NCBI GenBank assembly: GCA_000711775.1
Contig: ARYC01000259.1
Span: forward strand, 1-64,000
DNA: 64,000 bases
Direction of reading: 5' to 3'
DNA from: Oxytricha trifallax
Lineage: Eukaryota; Ciliophora; Spirotrichea; Sporadotrichida; Oxytrichidae
Below, piece after piece: positions 45,830 to 58,805 of this stretch. The number at the start of each line of letters is the position of its first letter. Within the stretch, counting starts at the first letter, position 1. A model generated the notes under the pieces. It had not been told where the DNA came from, made no database searches, and saw only the letters and a program-made list of their open reading frames with translations. Both the position numbers and the translations under genes were made by a program.

Positions 45830-47251
45830 ATGGCTTCAAAAATAAAAAAATAGACAGCTTAAAGAGATACCAAAAAGTCAGCTGTTTCTAAGAAATCATA
45901 AGGAAAATCCAAACCTATTAAAAAGAAGACTTCTACACTCGCATCAAAGAAAAAACCTCTTCCAAGATAAAACATTAAAATTTAAAAGCCTAAGAGAGTA
46001 AACCTTACAAAACAAAGTTAGCCTTCAAAAGCGATCACATAAAAGACTTAATCGGCAAATCAATTGCATTAATAAAAGCCAACAAAATAGCATATTATAG
46101 AGGAGACAAAAGAATTCTAATTACCTCATTCGCAACTATCTTAGTCTAGCCAAAACTAAAGATTAAGCACACGTCCAAAGACTCCAATTTATTCTTAACA
46201 AGGATAATTTTGCATTTTCAACGATTTAATCGAGTTCTTGGAACAATAAACAGGTTTAAATCTATAAGCTTAAGATTTAATGGGGGTAAGCAATACACGA
46301 AGTTTTATTAGACTTATTATTTTAGAAAGAATAGACAAGAATAAGAAATATGGAATTGTTTCCATTTATGAAGGAGAACGTAATAATTGACGATAAAGAA
46401 AACAAAATGATGCTGCCTAAATAACACATGCAATTGTTTCTTAATATTATGGCTTCAATTAAACCAGAGATTAAACCCATTGCATAGGCTTATCCAAATA
46501 TAGCCTTTAAAAGGTTTGTAAGTGAACATTACCGCCTTAATTTTTTAGATAAACTATAAAGTGCCATAGTTTAATGAGGAGACTTAGAAGCCAATCTTAC
46601 TTATCCGTAGACATGATTTGAATTTGCATAAGTATGATACTAGAAACAAGAATTTATTTAAAATCATTGACAACTAAGGAGAATACATTGATCCTTTAGA
46701 TCTTGATATGCTTAAAATATATTAAAATTCCTATATTCATATGCTCAATAAATCATAGTTAAACTATGATAATTTTTTCAATTTGCTAAAAAAGAAGCAG
46801 CGTTTAGATATGTAAAATTATAAGCAACCTCAACCAAAATGGATGAATTTCGCTTGGGATGCCTTTAGAATAGTGGATAATCACAGCAAGAGTATGATAT
46901 TTATGATGCCAGATGAGCCCAAGAACGAGGAATATTTGGAATATATGAGCAAAGTTGAGAGGCCAATCTCCCTAGAGACTATTAGAGTAAATTTTATCAT
47001 TTTACTTAAATTAATTGTTTAGAACAAGCTGAATACAAGGAATTATACAGTGTTTGAAGAGTTCATAGAAGACATGAACTTACTCTTTGATAATTGGATC
47101 AAGTTTAGAGGAATAGGTAAGTCAAAATAAATAAATATTTTACTAATACACTATAGACCACAAAATGTATAAGTATTGTGATGCAGTACAGAAGAGATTT
47201 GATAAGTTTGTAGAAAAAGCAAAGCAAAAATCAACTGTATAAAATGAATGA
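45830..47251 (+). CDS. Bromodomain protein
   Basis: ATG 45830 opens a very basic, Lys/Gln/Ser-rich region of about 130 residues (KKSAVSKKSQGKSKPIKKKT). A middle part follows (MELFPFMKENVIIDDKENKM), and then a C-terminal bromodomain-like stretch: ISLETIRNKLNTRNYTVFEE, FIEDMNLLFDNWIKFRG, YKYCDAVQKRFDKFV. The bromodomain's ZA-loop half is weak. Introns near 46288-46325, 46512-46571, 46988-47022 and 47117-47155. TGA at 47249-47251. Bromodomains bind acetyl-lysine on histones; a basic N-terminus fits a chromatin protein. Confidence 0.68.
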
Positions 47252-47362
47252 ATAATTAAATATCTACTTTTCTTTAAATATACAAAGCAATTTTACAGTT
47301 TTTATAAAGTGGATATTTTAAGGAGAAATTGAAATTATTATAATAATTATATTTGATATAAA

Positions 47363-47956
47363 ATGTTTAAGAGATCCCTCTTTTTGCTGTGCCTAGTTAG
47401 CTTTGCACTACTAACTCAGAACACTCAATCATTTAACTTATTAAAGAGATTGAGAGTTGATATTGATGATGGAAAAGCTGGATTAAATTTCATAATTGGA
47501 TTCATTGAAGGTTTCATTAATGAAAACGCCTCTCAAATAGAACATTCACAATTATATAAACTACTATTTATCCTTTTATACCTTAAATTGTTTGATGATT
47601 GCGAAGCTGATGCCATAAGAATAGGTAAAGGTTCAATGGACGTAATAAATGGTTTCAAGAATCAAGATATTGGTGGTTACATTTAAGGCCTCACTGGTGT
47701 TATAAATCTAGTTTTGACAGTTCCCCAACAACTCGAGAATTGCAAAGAAGTCCAACCAATTGTTAAGCTCCTAAAGGTAAAAGTTGAGAGATTCCACGAC
47801 TACGTTAAGATTGGCTAATCTATTATGTCAATGGCAATATTCCACAATGGAGACTTCGTTAGAGAAATTGTAACTCCCATTGAAGACTTCCAAAAGGGTA
47901 TGCACAAGGAAGCTGGTAAAGCTATAGGTAAGCTTCTCGATGATATCACAAAGTGA
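47363..47956 (+). CDS. Secreted hypothetical protein
   Basis: MFKRSLFLLCLVSFALLTQN is a clear signal peptide with likely cleavage after TQS. The mature part is about 175 residues, with GLNFIIGFIEGFINENASQI, DDCEADAIRIGKGSMDVING and a C-terminus KAIGKLLDDITK. Only TAA/TAG Gln codons interrupt it; TGA at 47954-47956. Two Cys are visible (DDCEA, LENCKE). No family recognised. Confidence 0.75.
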
Positions 47957-48192
47957 GCGGAGAAACAAAATTTATATGAAACTTATAAAGAAAAGGAAAC
48001 TTTCTAACTTATTAAACTAGTTTGAAATATATTAATATCAATCTAAACTTTAAAAGTAATTTAATGGTAGAAGTTTAAATAGGAACAAAATAGAAAATTT
48101 AATAATCTCTTTATACAAAATGATAGAAATGAATAATTTACATAGACCCCCATCATCACAAATTTCTTCAGTATAATAAGTTATGATATTAA

Positions 48193-49471
48193 ATGGTTTT
48201 AATTGCTTGTTAGGGAAATAATCGACAGGATGAGCATTCAAATTTTGCAATAAATAGAGATAATTTAAACGAAAGACACTCCACTCACGACACTGAAGAG
48301 TCTTAATTTAACGACATAGCTCCTTCAAGATTCACAGAAAAGGTAAGTCTAAGTTAAGCAATTGTGTCAAATTCATAAAATAACGCGTTTGTTAAAATTA
48401 CGTGGATTATCTCATCAACATTTATCAGTCTCTATCAAGAAATTAAATCATTATTTATATAGTCTGAGAGAGTTTAGAAGATAGTTAAGCTAGGTATTGG
48501 TGCATTAGTTGCTACTATATTAGTGAGTGTAACTTTGTTTCCAAGTTTGATGCCTCAAGAAAAGGTATAATGCCTAGAAGACAATTTCCTGAAATGGACT
48601 GAGAATGCAAATACATACTTCAAGGAAAACAATGCAGCTAAGAAAGGAATTCTTATCACGCTAGGTTTAATGATGGATTCCCTCCTGCTAATATAATTGT
48701 ACATATTCTCATTGTATGGAAAGACATGGAGATTTCCAATCGCTGTAATTTATTTTTTATTTAAATCTAAAATTAATAACTTTAAATCTCGATTTTATGT
48801 TAAAAGATATACTGTTACATCAGTTTATCTATTGAGATTTTTAACTTCAGTAAGTACATAATTATGAAAGCTTACTTTTCTTATAGTCCCTCTTCTAAAT
48901 GGCTTACCCTGAAGGATACATTTGGGAGTTCCCAGGTATGTACTCTTTAACAGTACGCTATGGAAAATAAAACGATTTCTATTTCTGTGTCTATATTGCC
49001 CTGGCAGTGATTCACTTCTTCGAATTCAAGGCAAACAAATATTACTAATTCGCATTACTTTCGTTAATTGTGATTGCTGCCTAATTCTTAATGTTACTAT
49101 TTTTACGCGGACACTACTTCATTGATCTTTTCTGCGCTTGTGTGTTCGGTCATTACTTCTTTAATCTGGCTGAAAGAGCATCTTACCTAATTGACACTAA
49201 GGTCTTTGGGATACCATTTCATAAGAGGTTCCCTTATTTCCCTCAGAAGTGTGGATTCTGCAAGAGTCCTATCAACGAATGGCTTGCATTAAATGGAAAG
49301 ATTAATGAAATTAATGAAATAGTTTCTCATAAAGAGTACAATGAAGAATCAGCTGCTCAAACTGAGAGGGATTCATAAAATAATGAGAAAGAGAAAATCA
49401 TAAATAAACAGATTGATAAGGAATTCTCATATGCCGAAGTTAAAGGACAGAGAGGAAAAATTTCAATTTGA
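48193..49471 (+). CDS. Sphingomyelin-synthase-like (PAP2_C) membrane protein
   Basis: ATG 48193 (MVLIACQGNNRQDEHSNFAI), then cytosolic Ser/Asp-rich sequence and membrane helices (VKLGIGALVATILVSVTLFP, ILITLGLMMDSLLLIQLYIF, FYFCVYIALAVIHFFEF, FALLSLIVIAAQFLMLLFL). LRGHYFIDLFCACVFGHYFF follows and carries the His-x3-Asp catalytic signature of sphingomyelin/ceramide phosphotransferases. Cys-rich tail KCGFCKSPINEW. Introns are near 48325 and 48850-48886, with possible IES material at 48740-48840. The family moves phosphocholine or phosphoethanolamine head groups to ceramide at Golgi or plasma membrane. Confidence 0.78.
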
Positions 49472-49629
49472 GTTGATAGATTGATATAAACATAAATACA
49501 AGCACTAGGTTATGCTTATATTTGAACATAGATACAAATTTACATTTTAGTTAGCTAAATTAGACTGAATATTATTTGATAAAAGTAATTTTAATTATAA
49601 AATGTTGTTAATAATTAAATTCAATTTAA

Positions 49630-51462
49630 ATGGGTTGCTGTATGTCGGTTTAATCAACCTAAAGCCCTTAAAAGTTAAACTTTGAATCTTAAAATATGGC
49701 AAGTAGCCCTATACCATAAAGTAATCAATAAATAATAAAAGTCAAGAGACAGTTATAAGAAAGCTTTAAGAAGTAGCAGATACCTCTTTCATAAAAGCTA
49801 AAAGATACTCTGCAAAAAATCAATTCAAAAGTCTATCATGTATTATTTTTTATTTAAGGGCAGTTCCCTTGTAGATTTGTAGGCTTGCATTTTATTCATA
49901 ACTACTTAATGTTTGTGAGAGAAAGAATTATTCCAGAAAAGAATGAGCTTCTGATCTTTGATCTCAGAGATAAGCAACAAATCAATGAATTTAGAATATT
50001 GAAAAGTTAGTAAATACAGCCAGATTAAGTTGTGCATAATTAGGAAACTCTATCCTTATTCAAGCAGCAAATTCATTTTAAGTACATTTTCATGATTGGT
50101 GAGTCAAAAGATTTTGATTCTGCTTCTTTTACAGAACTCATGAATCAAATTATCGACCTAGAAATGAAGCCATTTTGCTTTTATTTACATCGGCTTAAGT
50201 AAGAATTGGTGGAAGCTGAATTTCCACATTTAATCATCAGAGGCCACGAAAAGAGGAAGCTTGGATATTATCCTCAAATAATTGTAAAGTGTAAAGATAT
50301 GGGACTTGAAAAATCTAAGAATAAGTTCTAGATTTTAATGGCAAACAGCTAAATTATAAGGGCACAATAAGTTTTAGAAATGTAAATCACAAAGGCAATA
50401 TAAATTGATGATGAGAGCAGTTTTAGTCCAGGAAAGAAGCAGGAAGGTCTGTAAGGGTAAGTAACCCAAAATTTATCATTAATTTAGCTTTTAGCATTGA
50501 AATTGTGAAGACGTAAACGGAGCTTAATTAATTGAAAGAAGTAGGATCTAATAATCATTCTTCCAGAGATGAATACAAAAAGGCTTTTCTAAATCTAGCA
50601 AAGAAGGTTTCTTTAAACATACAGAAATCTCTCTAATCAGATTCAAGGATACTAATTCTATCCTCCGATTGTGATAATCTAGTTGCGGCTACAATAATAT
50701 ACTTCCTGCTGGATCAACATAAATTTACCTTTGATAAAGCCTATAGTTTACTTAAAGAACGAAGAATCTCAGTGAACATTGTTGACATAATTTGTGATAT
50801 TTTGAAGGAGTTCTCTTAAGAGAAAAACAATGGAAGTTAAGCAATATAAATGGTTAAAATAAATGCTAACATTAAGAGAAATGATGAGAAGAGCTTCAAA
50901 GAGAAGGTATTTAAGTTCTTAATATTTACTTACATTATTTTTCTTAAACTCTTTAAAATTAGTTAATCGATCAAATGAAACTGCTTCATGTTGAATAGAA
51001 GAAAATTTTGGCAAAAACCACTGAAAGTTTAGATTTACTCACAAGACTAATAAAAAATGTGATTGAAAATCCAAATGAAGACAAGTTCAGATAGTTTAAG
51101 ATGGTAAGGATAGTATATTTACTATAATTTGTTTAGAACAATGCGAAAATTTAAGAGAAGTTGACTTAATTTAAGAGTGGAAATGACTTGATTAAAATGC
51201 TAGGATTCCAAGAAATACTAGAATAATCCACAAATGAGCCAATATATTATATAAAGTGGATAATATATTATTTTAGATAATTGATAAATATATTTATATA
51301 CTTTAAATAATTTGTGACCACCAAGTATTATATGAGTAATAATTTAAGCATGTCATTTATAAAAGTAAGATCCTTTTGAGTATATATTGATACATATAGG
51401 GTCGTCGATTGGACTTTGAGGCTGCAGTCAGTGAATTTAGAATAGCTGCCTTAAAATAATGA
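49630..51462 (+). CDS. Myristoylated pseudophosphatase-like protein with PUB domain
   Basis: Starts MGCCMSVQSTQSPQ (myristoylation and palmitoylation signal). The middle resembles rhodanese/dual-specificity phosphatase folds: RERIIPEKNELLIFDLRDKQ, then RILILSSDCDNLVAATIIYF and FDKAYSLLKERRISVNI. The catalytic CxxxxxR loop is absent (SSDCDNLVA), so it would be inactive. The C-terminus is PUB-like: LDLLTRLIKNVIENPNEDKF, NNAKIQEKLTQF, NDLIKMLGFQEIL. PUB domains bind p97/CDC48. Introns near 50458-50495, 50909-50962 and 51101-51133; a likely IES at 51220-51400. TGA at 51460-51462. Confidence 0.62.
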
Positions 51463-51632
51463 TAATATTATTTCGTTTAACTTTAATTAGTTTGATGATA
51501 TTTTGCATTTGTGATTTATAATTACGATTAAATTTAATAAAGTAATAAATAAGCTCCTGAAAGATAAATAAGTATTATTGAATTGCATGTATTATTATTT
51601 AATATATATTAAGCACTTTATAAGAGAATACA

Positions 51633-52072
51633 ATGGACATCGACCTCTTAAACGTTGACCCCGTTCAGGAAGAGAAATTGCACAAGCTGAAGAGACTCGT
51701 TCAATCACCAAACTCCTACTTCATGGACGTTAAGTGCCCCCAGTGCTACAACATCACCACCATCTTCTCACACGCACAAACTGCAGTTGCCTGCAGCGGG
51801 TAAATATCATTCTTCCATCTTTCTAACTTTTAATCTTAAATTAAATTTCTATGGGACTATGAAAGTGATAGAAATATGGAGTTACATAACTTAATTAATT
51901 TAAATTATAGTAGGCATAATTCCTTTAGAAATTAAAATTGATATGATTTTAATTAAAAGGAAATTAAATCTGTATAACTTTTTTGTGTAGATGTGGTTTT
52001 GTACTCTGCGCCCCCACTGGAGGAAAATGCAAGCTTAGTTTGGGAACTGCCTGGAGAAGAAAGGGAGACTGA
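51633..52072 (+). CDS. RPS27: 40S ribosomal protein eS27
   Basis: 82 residues, the family length. Motifs: [20 protein letters not shown], then [20 protein letters not shown] and [13 protein letters not shown]; the four zinc Cys (CPQC, CSGC) are all present. One interruption at 51800-51990 (GT...AG) splits CSG|CG; at 191 bp it is far longer than other introns here. Codon use is GC-richer with no TAA/TAG Gln codons, as expected for a highly expressed gene. TGA at 52070-52072. Confidence 0.96.
51800..51990 (+). other. 191 bp intron of eS27 (possibly intron plus IES)
   Basis: Begins GTAAATATC and ends TTTTTTGTGTAG; other introns in the window are 30-60 bp, so an IES may lie inside. Confidence 0.65.
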
Positions 52073-52416
52073 TCAGTCAAAGCTCTAGCTCCACTCACTC
52101 GAGAACACCTAGCTTAATTATTAAGCTTTCCAAAAAATTAAGATACACTTTTCTCTTTTATATTATATCACGTTGTCTGTTTGGCTTCTTTATTATATAT
52201 TAAAATATGAATAGAGGTGCATATAACTCTCGAATGCAAAATATTTCCACTTCTCATATCCATTCTCATTTTTACATGATAAAGCAAATATTGTGATAGA
52301 ATCTAGAGAGACAAAGATAAAATGTGATTAATGAATTGTTAACTAATAAGCAAGAAACATTGCTAATTGAAGCAGCATTCTCTTCCCAATGCATTTAGTT
52401 TAGTAATTTTAAGTTT
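52073..52416. other. Intergenic between convergent eS27 and TBCA
   Basis: AT-rich 3' flanks; nothing recognised. Confidence 0.55.
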
Positions 52417-52798
52417 TCAAATAGTCTCGACGAAAGCGAGGACTTCAGCTAGGGTTTGCTCTGCTAATTGCCAATCTTCAGTGGCTCTGAGTTCTTCGTT
52501 ATCGTCATGCTCGCTCATTAAGTTCTTAAGATCTTCTAGCGCATTCTCGATTCTTGTCTTTGAATTTGGGAGCATTTAAGCGGTCTCTAGGATTTGCTCA
52601 TTCATCTTCTTGATAGCAGTTTCATCACTGCCTGTCTCTTAGAGCTAAGCCAACTTTGCTTCAAGTTCTTTGTTCTCCTTGGCGTAAGAAAGGTAGTCCT
52701 TTTGGTTTCTAAAGACGTTAAATATAAAAATAACAAAAGTCTTACCTCTTAAGGGTGGCGGTCTTAATTTTAACTTGTCTAGCAGTGTTTTTGTCCAT
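52417..52798 (-). CDS. TBCA: Tubulin-folding cofactor A
   Basis: 114 residues from ATG 52798 to TGA 52417-52419, with a 37 bp intron (52709-52745). RQVKIKTATLKRNQKDYLSY, KKMNEQILETAQMLPNSKTR and IENALEDLKNL match the three-helix bundle of TBCA in order and length. It binds beta-tubulin during tubulin folding, which suits a cell with abundant microtubules. Confidence 0.88.
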
Positions 52799-52986
52799 TT
52801 TAATTCTGATTATTTGTAATTTAAATTTGACTAAAAGGCATATTATTTCATTTACTTATTCGTAAGGCAAAATCTTCCTTAGTTTCTATAGAATTTACCA
52901 TACAGAAAAACATTGATAGGATGATAATCTAATATTAATTAGAGTATATATAATACAATAATTTATAATCAACAATAACAAATAAT

Positions 52987-53455
52987 ATGAGCGACGACGA
53001 GAGACAAGCTGAACTTGAATCCAGACTTTTCGTAAGCCCAATTGCTGAGCCACTCGCTTCAGACAAGATGTCCAAGAAATTAATGAAGCTCATTAAAAAG
53101 AGCATGAAGAGCAAGACAGTTAAGAGAGGTGTCAAGGAAACTGTTAAGGCTATTAAGAAAGACGGTAAAGGGTAAGTCTACAACATTTTGTTAATTAATC
53201 TCCTTTCTTAGTGTCTGCATTATTGCTGCTGATATTTCACCCATTGATGTGTTGAGTCACTTGCCCATTCTTTGCGAAGAGAAAGGTATCCCCTATATTT
53301 ATGTGAGAAGCAGAGCTGAGGTTGGAGAGGCTTGCAAAACCAAGAGACCCACTAGTTGCGTTTTCCTCCAAACCCCATAAAAGAAGAGTGATGAATACAA
53401 AAAGTTCAACAAATGCGAGGCTCTTATCAAGGAGAGAAACCCATATGTCAACTGA
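52987..53455 (+). CDS. NHP2: H/ACA snoRNP protein NHP2 (L7Ae family)
   Basis: 142 residues with one 40 bp intron (53172-53211). SPIAEPLASDKMSKKLMKLI, KRGVKETVKAIKKDGKG, then VCIIAADISPIDVLSHLPIL, CEEKGIPYIYVRSRAEVGEA and CKTKRPTSCVFL are textbook NHP2/L7Ae features, including the RNA-binding GVKE-like loop (RRGVKE in homologues). It is part of pseudouridylation snoRNPs and, in other eukaryotes, telomerase RNP. TGA at 53453-53455. Confidence 0.95.
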
Positions 53456-53692
53456 GTTGATTGAGAAACAGGAGTCATGAAAGAGTAGATGATTATACAT
53501 ACATTTTCATAATTAATCATTAACAAAATTAACTATCAAACACTCTTTTCTATCCATTAAATACAGTATAATCTAAACTTCAATTAAAATTATAAATGAA
53601 GGTCTTTTAATCGCTATTAATCATGTTAATTGAAATAAAAGCAATAATTTAAGAAATAATTAAATTAGGTTAATTTATCTCTCCTTATTAAA

Positions 53693-55042
53693 ATGTCAGA
53701 TCTTCACTAAAGCTATGAATCTACATTGATAGTGCCGCAAAGTATTGATGCAAAGGACATGACAAAGGTTTTATGCGATGATTGTCAAATGGTTCCACTC
53801 CTGCCAGTTAGATGCTTCAAGACTAACAAAATTTACTGTTAAGGGTACTTCTATGACTACGTTTAGAATCATAATACTTCACCAGCTTATAGAGTCCAAA
53901 ATGGAGGGCTAAATTTAAAAGAAGCTTAAGGAAGTCTTGAAGAAAGAAATTAACTACTATAGAATTGCAATCTTACACCAGAATAAGTATAGTTGTTTTC
54001 CAGGCTACAACTTAAATGCCCTAATCACATCGTTGGGTGTTCAGTCGTTTCAAATCACAGTGAAATTCTTGATCATTATACTTAATGTTTGAATGTATGC
54101 ACATTTTGCAATCAGCCATACCTTATGGCTTTGTAAAGCCTTCATCAATCATAATGCTAATCTTATCAAGAGTTCATTGAAGGGCAATAAACTTAGAGCA
54201 GAGAATAAGCTGAGCAGAGATTCATTTAAAATTTATGAAAAAAAGATTTATTAATATTCGTTGTATTTTAATTGAAGACTGCTTAATAAATCGCAGAGAA
54301 GGAAGCAAAGCTAAAAATACTTTAGAATGAAATCAAAGAACAGGAGATGGTTTTAGAGAGCAAGAGAAATAAGCTTTTCAAAACGAAAGTTGTTTCACTG
54401 ATGCTTGTCATAATTGCAGTTCTTCATGTTTTCAACTACCATGAAATCTAAAAAGAATAGAATGAAAGTTTAAGAAGCTATGAAGCTATTTCAGAACTTT
54501 TGAATCAGCCCATCTTTATTAACTTACAAAGAGAAACTTCGTTGCAACATAAGCTGATAAGATTTGAAGAAGCCCTAAAAGACTTGAAGAAAAATTTAGA
54601 TCCTGAAGATCAAAGCTCACTATTTGATATTGATAGATTCAGAGATCAACTTACTTTGGGTGACTACTACTGTGAGTACTTCTCATAGCTCTATTATCTC
54701 ATCTTCAATATTTAACATCAAAGCCACTCATACACCAAGCAACTTGGCACAAAATGTGCTCCATAAAAAAGAAGAAGCGAAATGAGACAAGGAGTGGGTA
54801 AAGAATGCTTAAAGAAACAGCTAGGAAATAATCCAAATGCCTACTAAGAAGCAACTGAAAGCATCAAAAGACTTAAGGATATTTTGAATAGACAAGATTT
54901 GAGTTTTAATGAGCATGAAAAGATGGAGCTCAGAGAGTTCTTTAACAAAGTCGAGAATGCAGTAGAATTCCTTGATAAACCAAGAAAAGCAGCTGTTCAT
55001 CAGTCGATTCATTTGCTAAGGGAAGAACTGGGAGTTATGTGA
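53693..55042 (+). CDS. TRAF-type zinc-finger membrane protein
   Basis: MSDLHQSYESTLIVPQ leads to a degenerate RING-like pair (VLCDDCQMVPLLPVRCFKTN, KIYC) and TRAF-type fingers (LKCPNHIVGCSVVSNHSEIL, HYTQCLNVCTFCNQPY). After a frame change near 54240-54285 (IES or intron) come a coiled coil, one transmembrane helix (VVSLMLVIIAVLHVFNYH) and a helical tail to TGA 55040-55042. Likely a membrane-anchored adaptor or E3-like protein; the RING lacks a full Cys/His set, so ligase activity is doubtful. Confidence 0.72.
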
Positions 55043-55122
55043 GTTGAATTATATAGATCCTCACGCACTCATGAATTTTAATAAAAGTTTAATGAAATCA
55101 AGCTTATATAAATCACATTTAT

Positions 55123-57218
55123 TCACATATTCATAGTCCTTTAACTTAATTTGAATATAAGTCTTGAATTTCTAATCGAACTAGACTTTACTTAGTCTTT
55201 TTCATTTTAATTTTTAATTGATACAGAATCCCTAACCCTATGTTTTAGACTACTACCGCTTAAAACTGAACTATTAAGAGATTTGTTAACATTTTGCTGT
55301 CTATTATCAATTTTTGTTTGAGAGTGATTCTATTCCACAATCAAACTATTTCTCTTAAATTAATATCTGCTTTTATTTAGCAAGTTTATTCTCTGGTTAA
55401 ACTTAGCTGATTAAGGTTCAGAATTATCACGGTTTTTATGAGATAAAATTGAAGGAATTTAATTTTATTGTAACTTTTCATTACTTAAGGAGCTCATATT
55501 AACATAAGGATTGTATTGATTATTTTCTAATCTAAATTGGGATGAAGATTGTATATTTACTAATGGGTTGTAATTAGCTATTTAATGAGAACTTCTTATA
55601 GATTCCAAGTAAATCTTATTGAATTGTAATAAATTTGAAATATAACAATTGAAGTATAGTTAATGCTTTGATTATGCTAGCTATTAGGGTGATCGTACAT
55701 AATTTATGTATTACTATTGATTTATATACTATTTCTCATTTGTCTGTTAGATAATCTCTTCCCAGTTTAGCTTTACTTTCCATCTTAACTCAAAGCATCT
55801 GGAAACTCAACATTCGATCGACTCAAATTACTATAAGGTTATCTCATGCTAACTTCTTAAGAGGATACTATGTTAATAGTCTGTAATCTATGCAGTGGAT
55901 GAATAATTTATTCCTGCTCCTTCTAGAACTCTCTTGCATATTTCTTCTTTGATGAAATTTCTTCAAATTGTTTCATGCTAAACTTAGTGAGTGACTGATT
56001 TGAATTCTAGTATTCACCGCCTTCTAATAACAAAGTCTTCTCTTAAAATTTTACTCCAGATTTTATAATCATACCTGTAGATGGGTTATAACGATCTATG
56101 GGTATTCGGATATCTCTATCAACATTTGATCTTTTAATTGAGCTATTATTATTAGCTTCAAAAATATTGTTATAAATTTGGTCAACCAAGTTGTTTGGAT
56201 CTATTATCTATTGTAATTCTAAAGTTTTTAACTTCTTAACTTATTTTTAGTTATCTTAAGCAAGTTCTTGAAACCTATATCTAGCTGGAATTATAGTAGA
56301 AACTCCTAAAAGTTTTGATTTTTTTGAGTTATTTGGCTAAACTATATCTAATTAAGGTTTTTATTGTGCTTCTTAATTCTCTACTTATTTGGTTACCAAT
56401 CCATTCTTTATAATTTATATAGGAATTGAATATTTAAAGAAGAAATAGATTTTTTGTATCTGGTTCTCTTGTATTTTCCTTCTATACTTCAAATATTTTC
56501 TCGTAATATTAACTTACACTTTTATCTATAGACTTTCTAACATTGAATAGCCTTCTTGCCTCTGCTACATTTGAATCTTCATCATCATTCATGCACTTTA
56601 TTTACAGGGGAATAATTTCTTAAATCAATTTCTACCCCAACTCAATTTGGCTTTTGTCTCTATAATAATGATTTAGTATTTCAACTGTCTTACATTTATA
56701 GCTATTTTGACTTGCTGAGTGCACTTGTATTTTTCTTGCTTCTTAACAACCTCCTGCTAGCCATAGACCTCATACTTTTATACTCAAATGTGTTGAAATC
56801 TTGACTTTATTTTCCAGGACTTTAATTATTGATAGAATTTTCTCCTGCATTAACTATACTCTTAATATTTAGATTTATTCTATCATATTGAGTTTTATCT
56901 ATGGCAGATGGGATTGGTTCTAATTCGCTATCTTCAACTTCTTAAGTGCTTAACTTTAGCCCTATTTAATCGTACTTAAATTAAGAATAATTCACTATCT
57001 ATAGGCATTCATCCAATATGTATTAGGTTGTGAAAGGATTGATTAGAAACTTAACTTTTTCATTAATTATATGTTCTTCTAAGTTATCCATTAACTTGTC
57101 AATAATTGAATTTGAAATAACTATAGAATCCTTGAACTACTATGGATTAAGCTTGAGAATCTGAGATTTCAATAAGTTTGAGAATTAGTTATGTAATTGT
57201 TAACTGACCGATTTCATT
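55123..57218 (-). CDS. N/Q-rich hypothetical protein
   Basis: ATG 57218 (MKSVSQQLHNQFSNLLKSQI) to TGA 55123-55125. Glutamine- and asparagine-rich, mostly TAA/TAG codons. Ordered-looking helical parts: IIDKLMDNLEEHIINEKVKF, VEILNHYYRDKSQIELGQKL and MKQFEEISSKKKYAREFQKE. A frame change near 56740-56700 is unexplained (short IES or intron). No domain recognised. Confidence 0.6.
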
Positions 57219-57328
57219 TTAGTTTAGCTTTACTTTTAATATATTTTAATTTAGAATTAATTAAAATTAAGACTCAGATCTATTGAAATTATTATTATAT
57301 TTATTGTATTAAGATTGACAAAATTAAA

Positions 57329-58770
57329 ATGAAATAAAGCAGGGAAGCAGAAAATAATACTATAGAGACTGATTTTAAGAAATTTGATTCAATCTTTGAC
57401 CCAAACAACAAATGGGTAATCTAAAACGAATCTTAGTAAAATGTACTCATGAAAGTAATTGAGAAGTCTAATATAAGTATTCAGGATTTCTCAGGCATAA
57501 TTATTAATAAAATCAAGGAAAATTCTCATTTATTTCCACACTTAAACAAAAATAATAATAAATTTTATTAATCTAAAAATAACTAATCAACAGACCAAGC
57601 TCAAAAAAGTTTTTTCTTTTATCAATTTTGAAGTTTATATTTTTTTAATTAATTTAGCTCAATAAAGCATATAACATAATAAAGCACTAAGTGAGTTCTA
57701 TGAATCATTAAGCTCACATTTTTAATAAATGGGTTTAAGAATCGATAGCGTCAAAATCTTAGAGTTAATTAATTTTATTTACTCATAGGAGTAAAAACTA
57801 CATCTTAAAAAGCTATTAGGAAAGAAGAAACTGTTAACAACAATTGATCAGAGCAGCTCATAAGATACGATTTAAGGTTAGGTAATTAAATGGTTAAACA
57901 AGCATTAGGAATATCTTATGTAAGTTAAATAAAAATGCTTAAACATTTTTGTATTATAGACCTTCATCTAGAAAATTGAAGTTATCCCGAAACCACAATA
58001 TAGTAAATGGCAGAATACAAAATTTAAGATACTAAAAAACCTAAAACCCCTACTCAAATGAAGACAATGCTTACGGCGTTTAAGATTAAACCTCCAAATC
58101 AGTGATAATTACGAATAGTGTATCCCCTTATAAAAACAATAATATCTCAAATTATCTTATGACAAAGAAAGACATATCAACAGTCAAATCTTATAATGAA
58201 TCTAACTTAAAAGGCATGAGTAAATTGATTGATAAATTCACTATAGCAGAGCAACAAAGATAAAAGTAAGAGTTCTAGCAAGGATATTCAAATTTCAAAT
58301 CTCCCCAGAAAAATCAAACAAAATTGTAAAAGCTTAATTAAAGCATGGATTTAGCGAATAAAACTTTTTACACATAGCATGAAGACGATAGTCCGGGTAT
58401 AAAGCCTTAATAAAACGAAGAAAGCAGTAATTTCAAAAAATCTACAATCATCATGAATAAGACTAAGTTTCTAAAATTGCCTACTATTGGAAGGGACTCG
58501 AAAGCAATTTTTATTGTTATTTTTATAAAGTTGATGAATAGAAAATTAATCCTTACGAAGATTAACAAACAGAATCTCAATTCAATAAGAGACATAGATC
58601 TATAGATCCAAGTTCACAAATCTCTTACTAAAATTAATAGAAGCATCACAGGTTGGTCTCCTCAGACGTACTTCACTCTTTGGATTATAACATGTTAAGG
58701 AAAGATGTCTCACATTTATTTGATGTTATGCACCTTAAATTTGTATATATAGCTAAATTTAAATCATAAT
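57329..58770 (+). CDS. Hypothetical N/K-rich protein
   Basis: ATG 57329, MKQSREAENNTIETDFKKFD. An IES at about 57610-57810 is suggested by AAAAAG at both edges; its removal leaves one open frame to about 58770. Basic, Ser/Asn/Lys-rich, no recognised domain. The stop is uncertain because small introns may occur near 57915-57960 and 58500-58560; a TGA in another frame lies near 58720. Confidence 0.5.
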
Positions 58771-58805
58771 AATTAATTTACTATTAAAAAATTTACATAA
58801 TTAAA

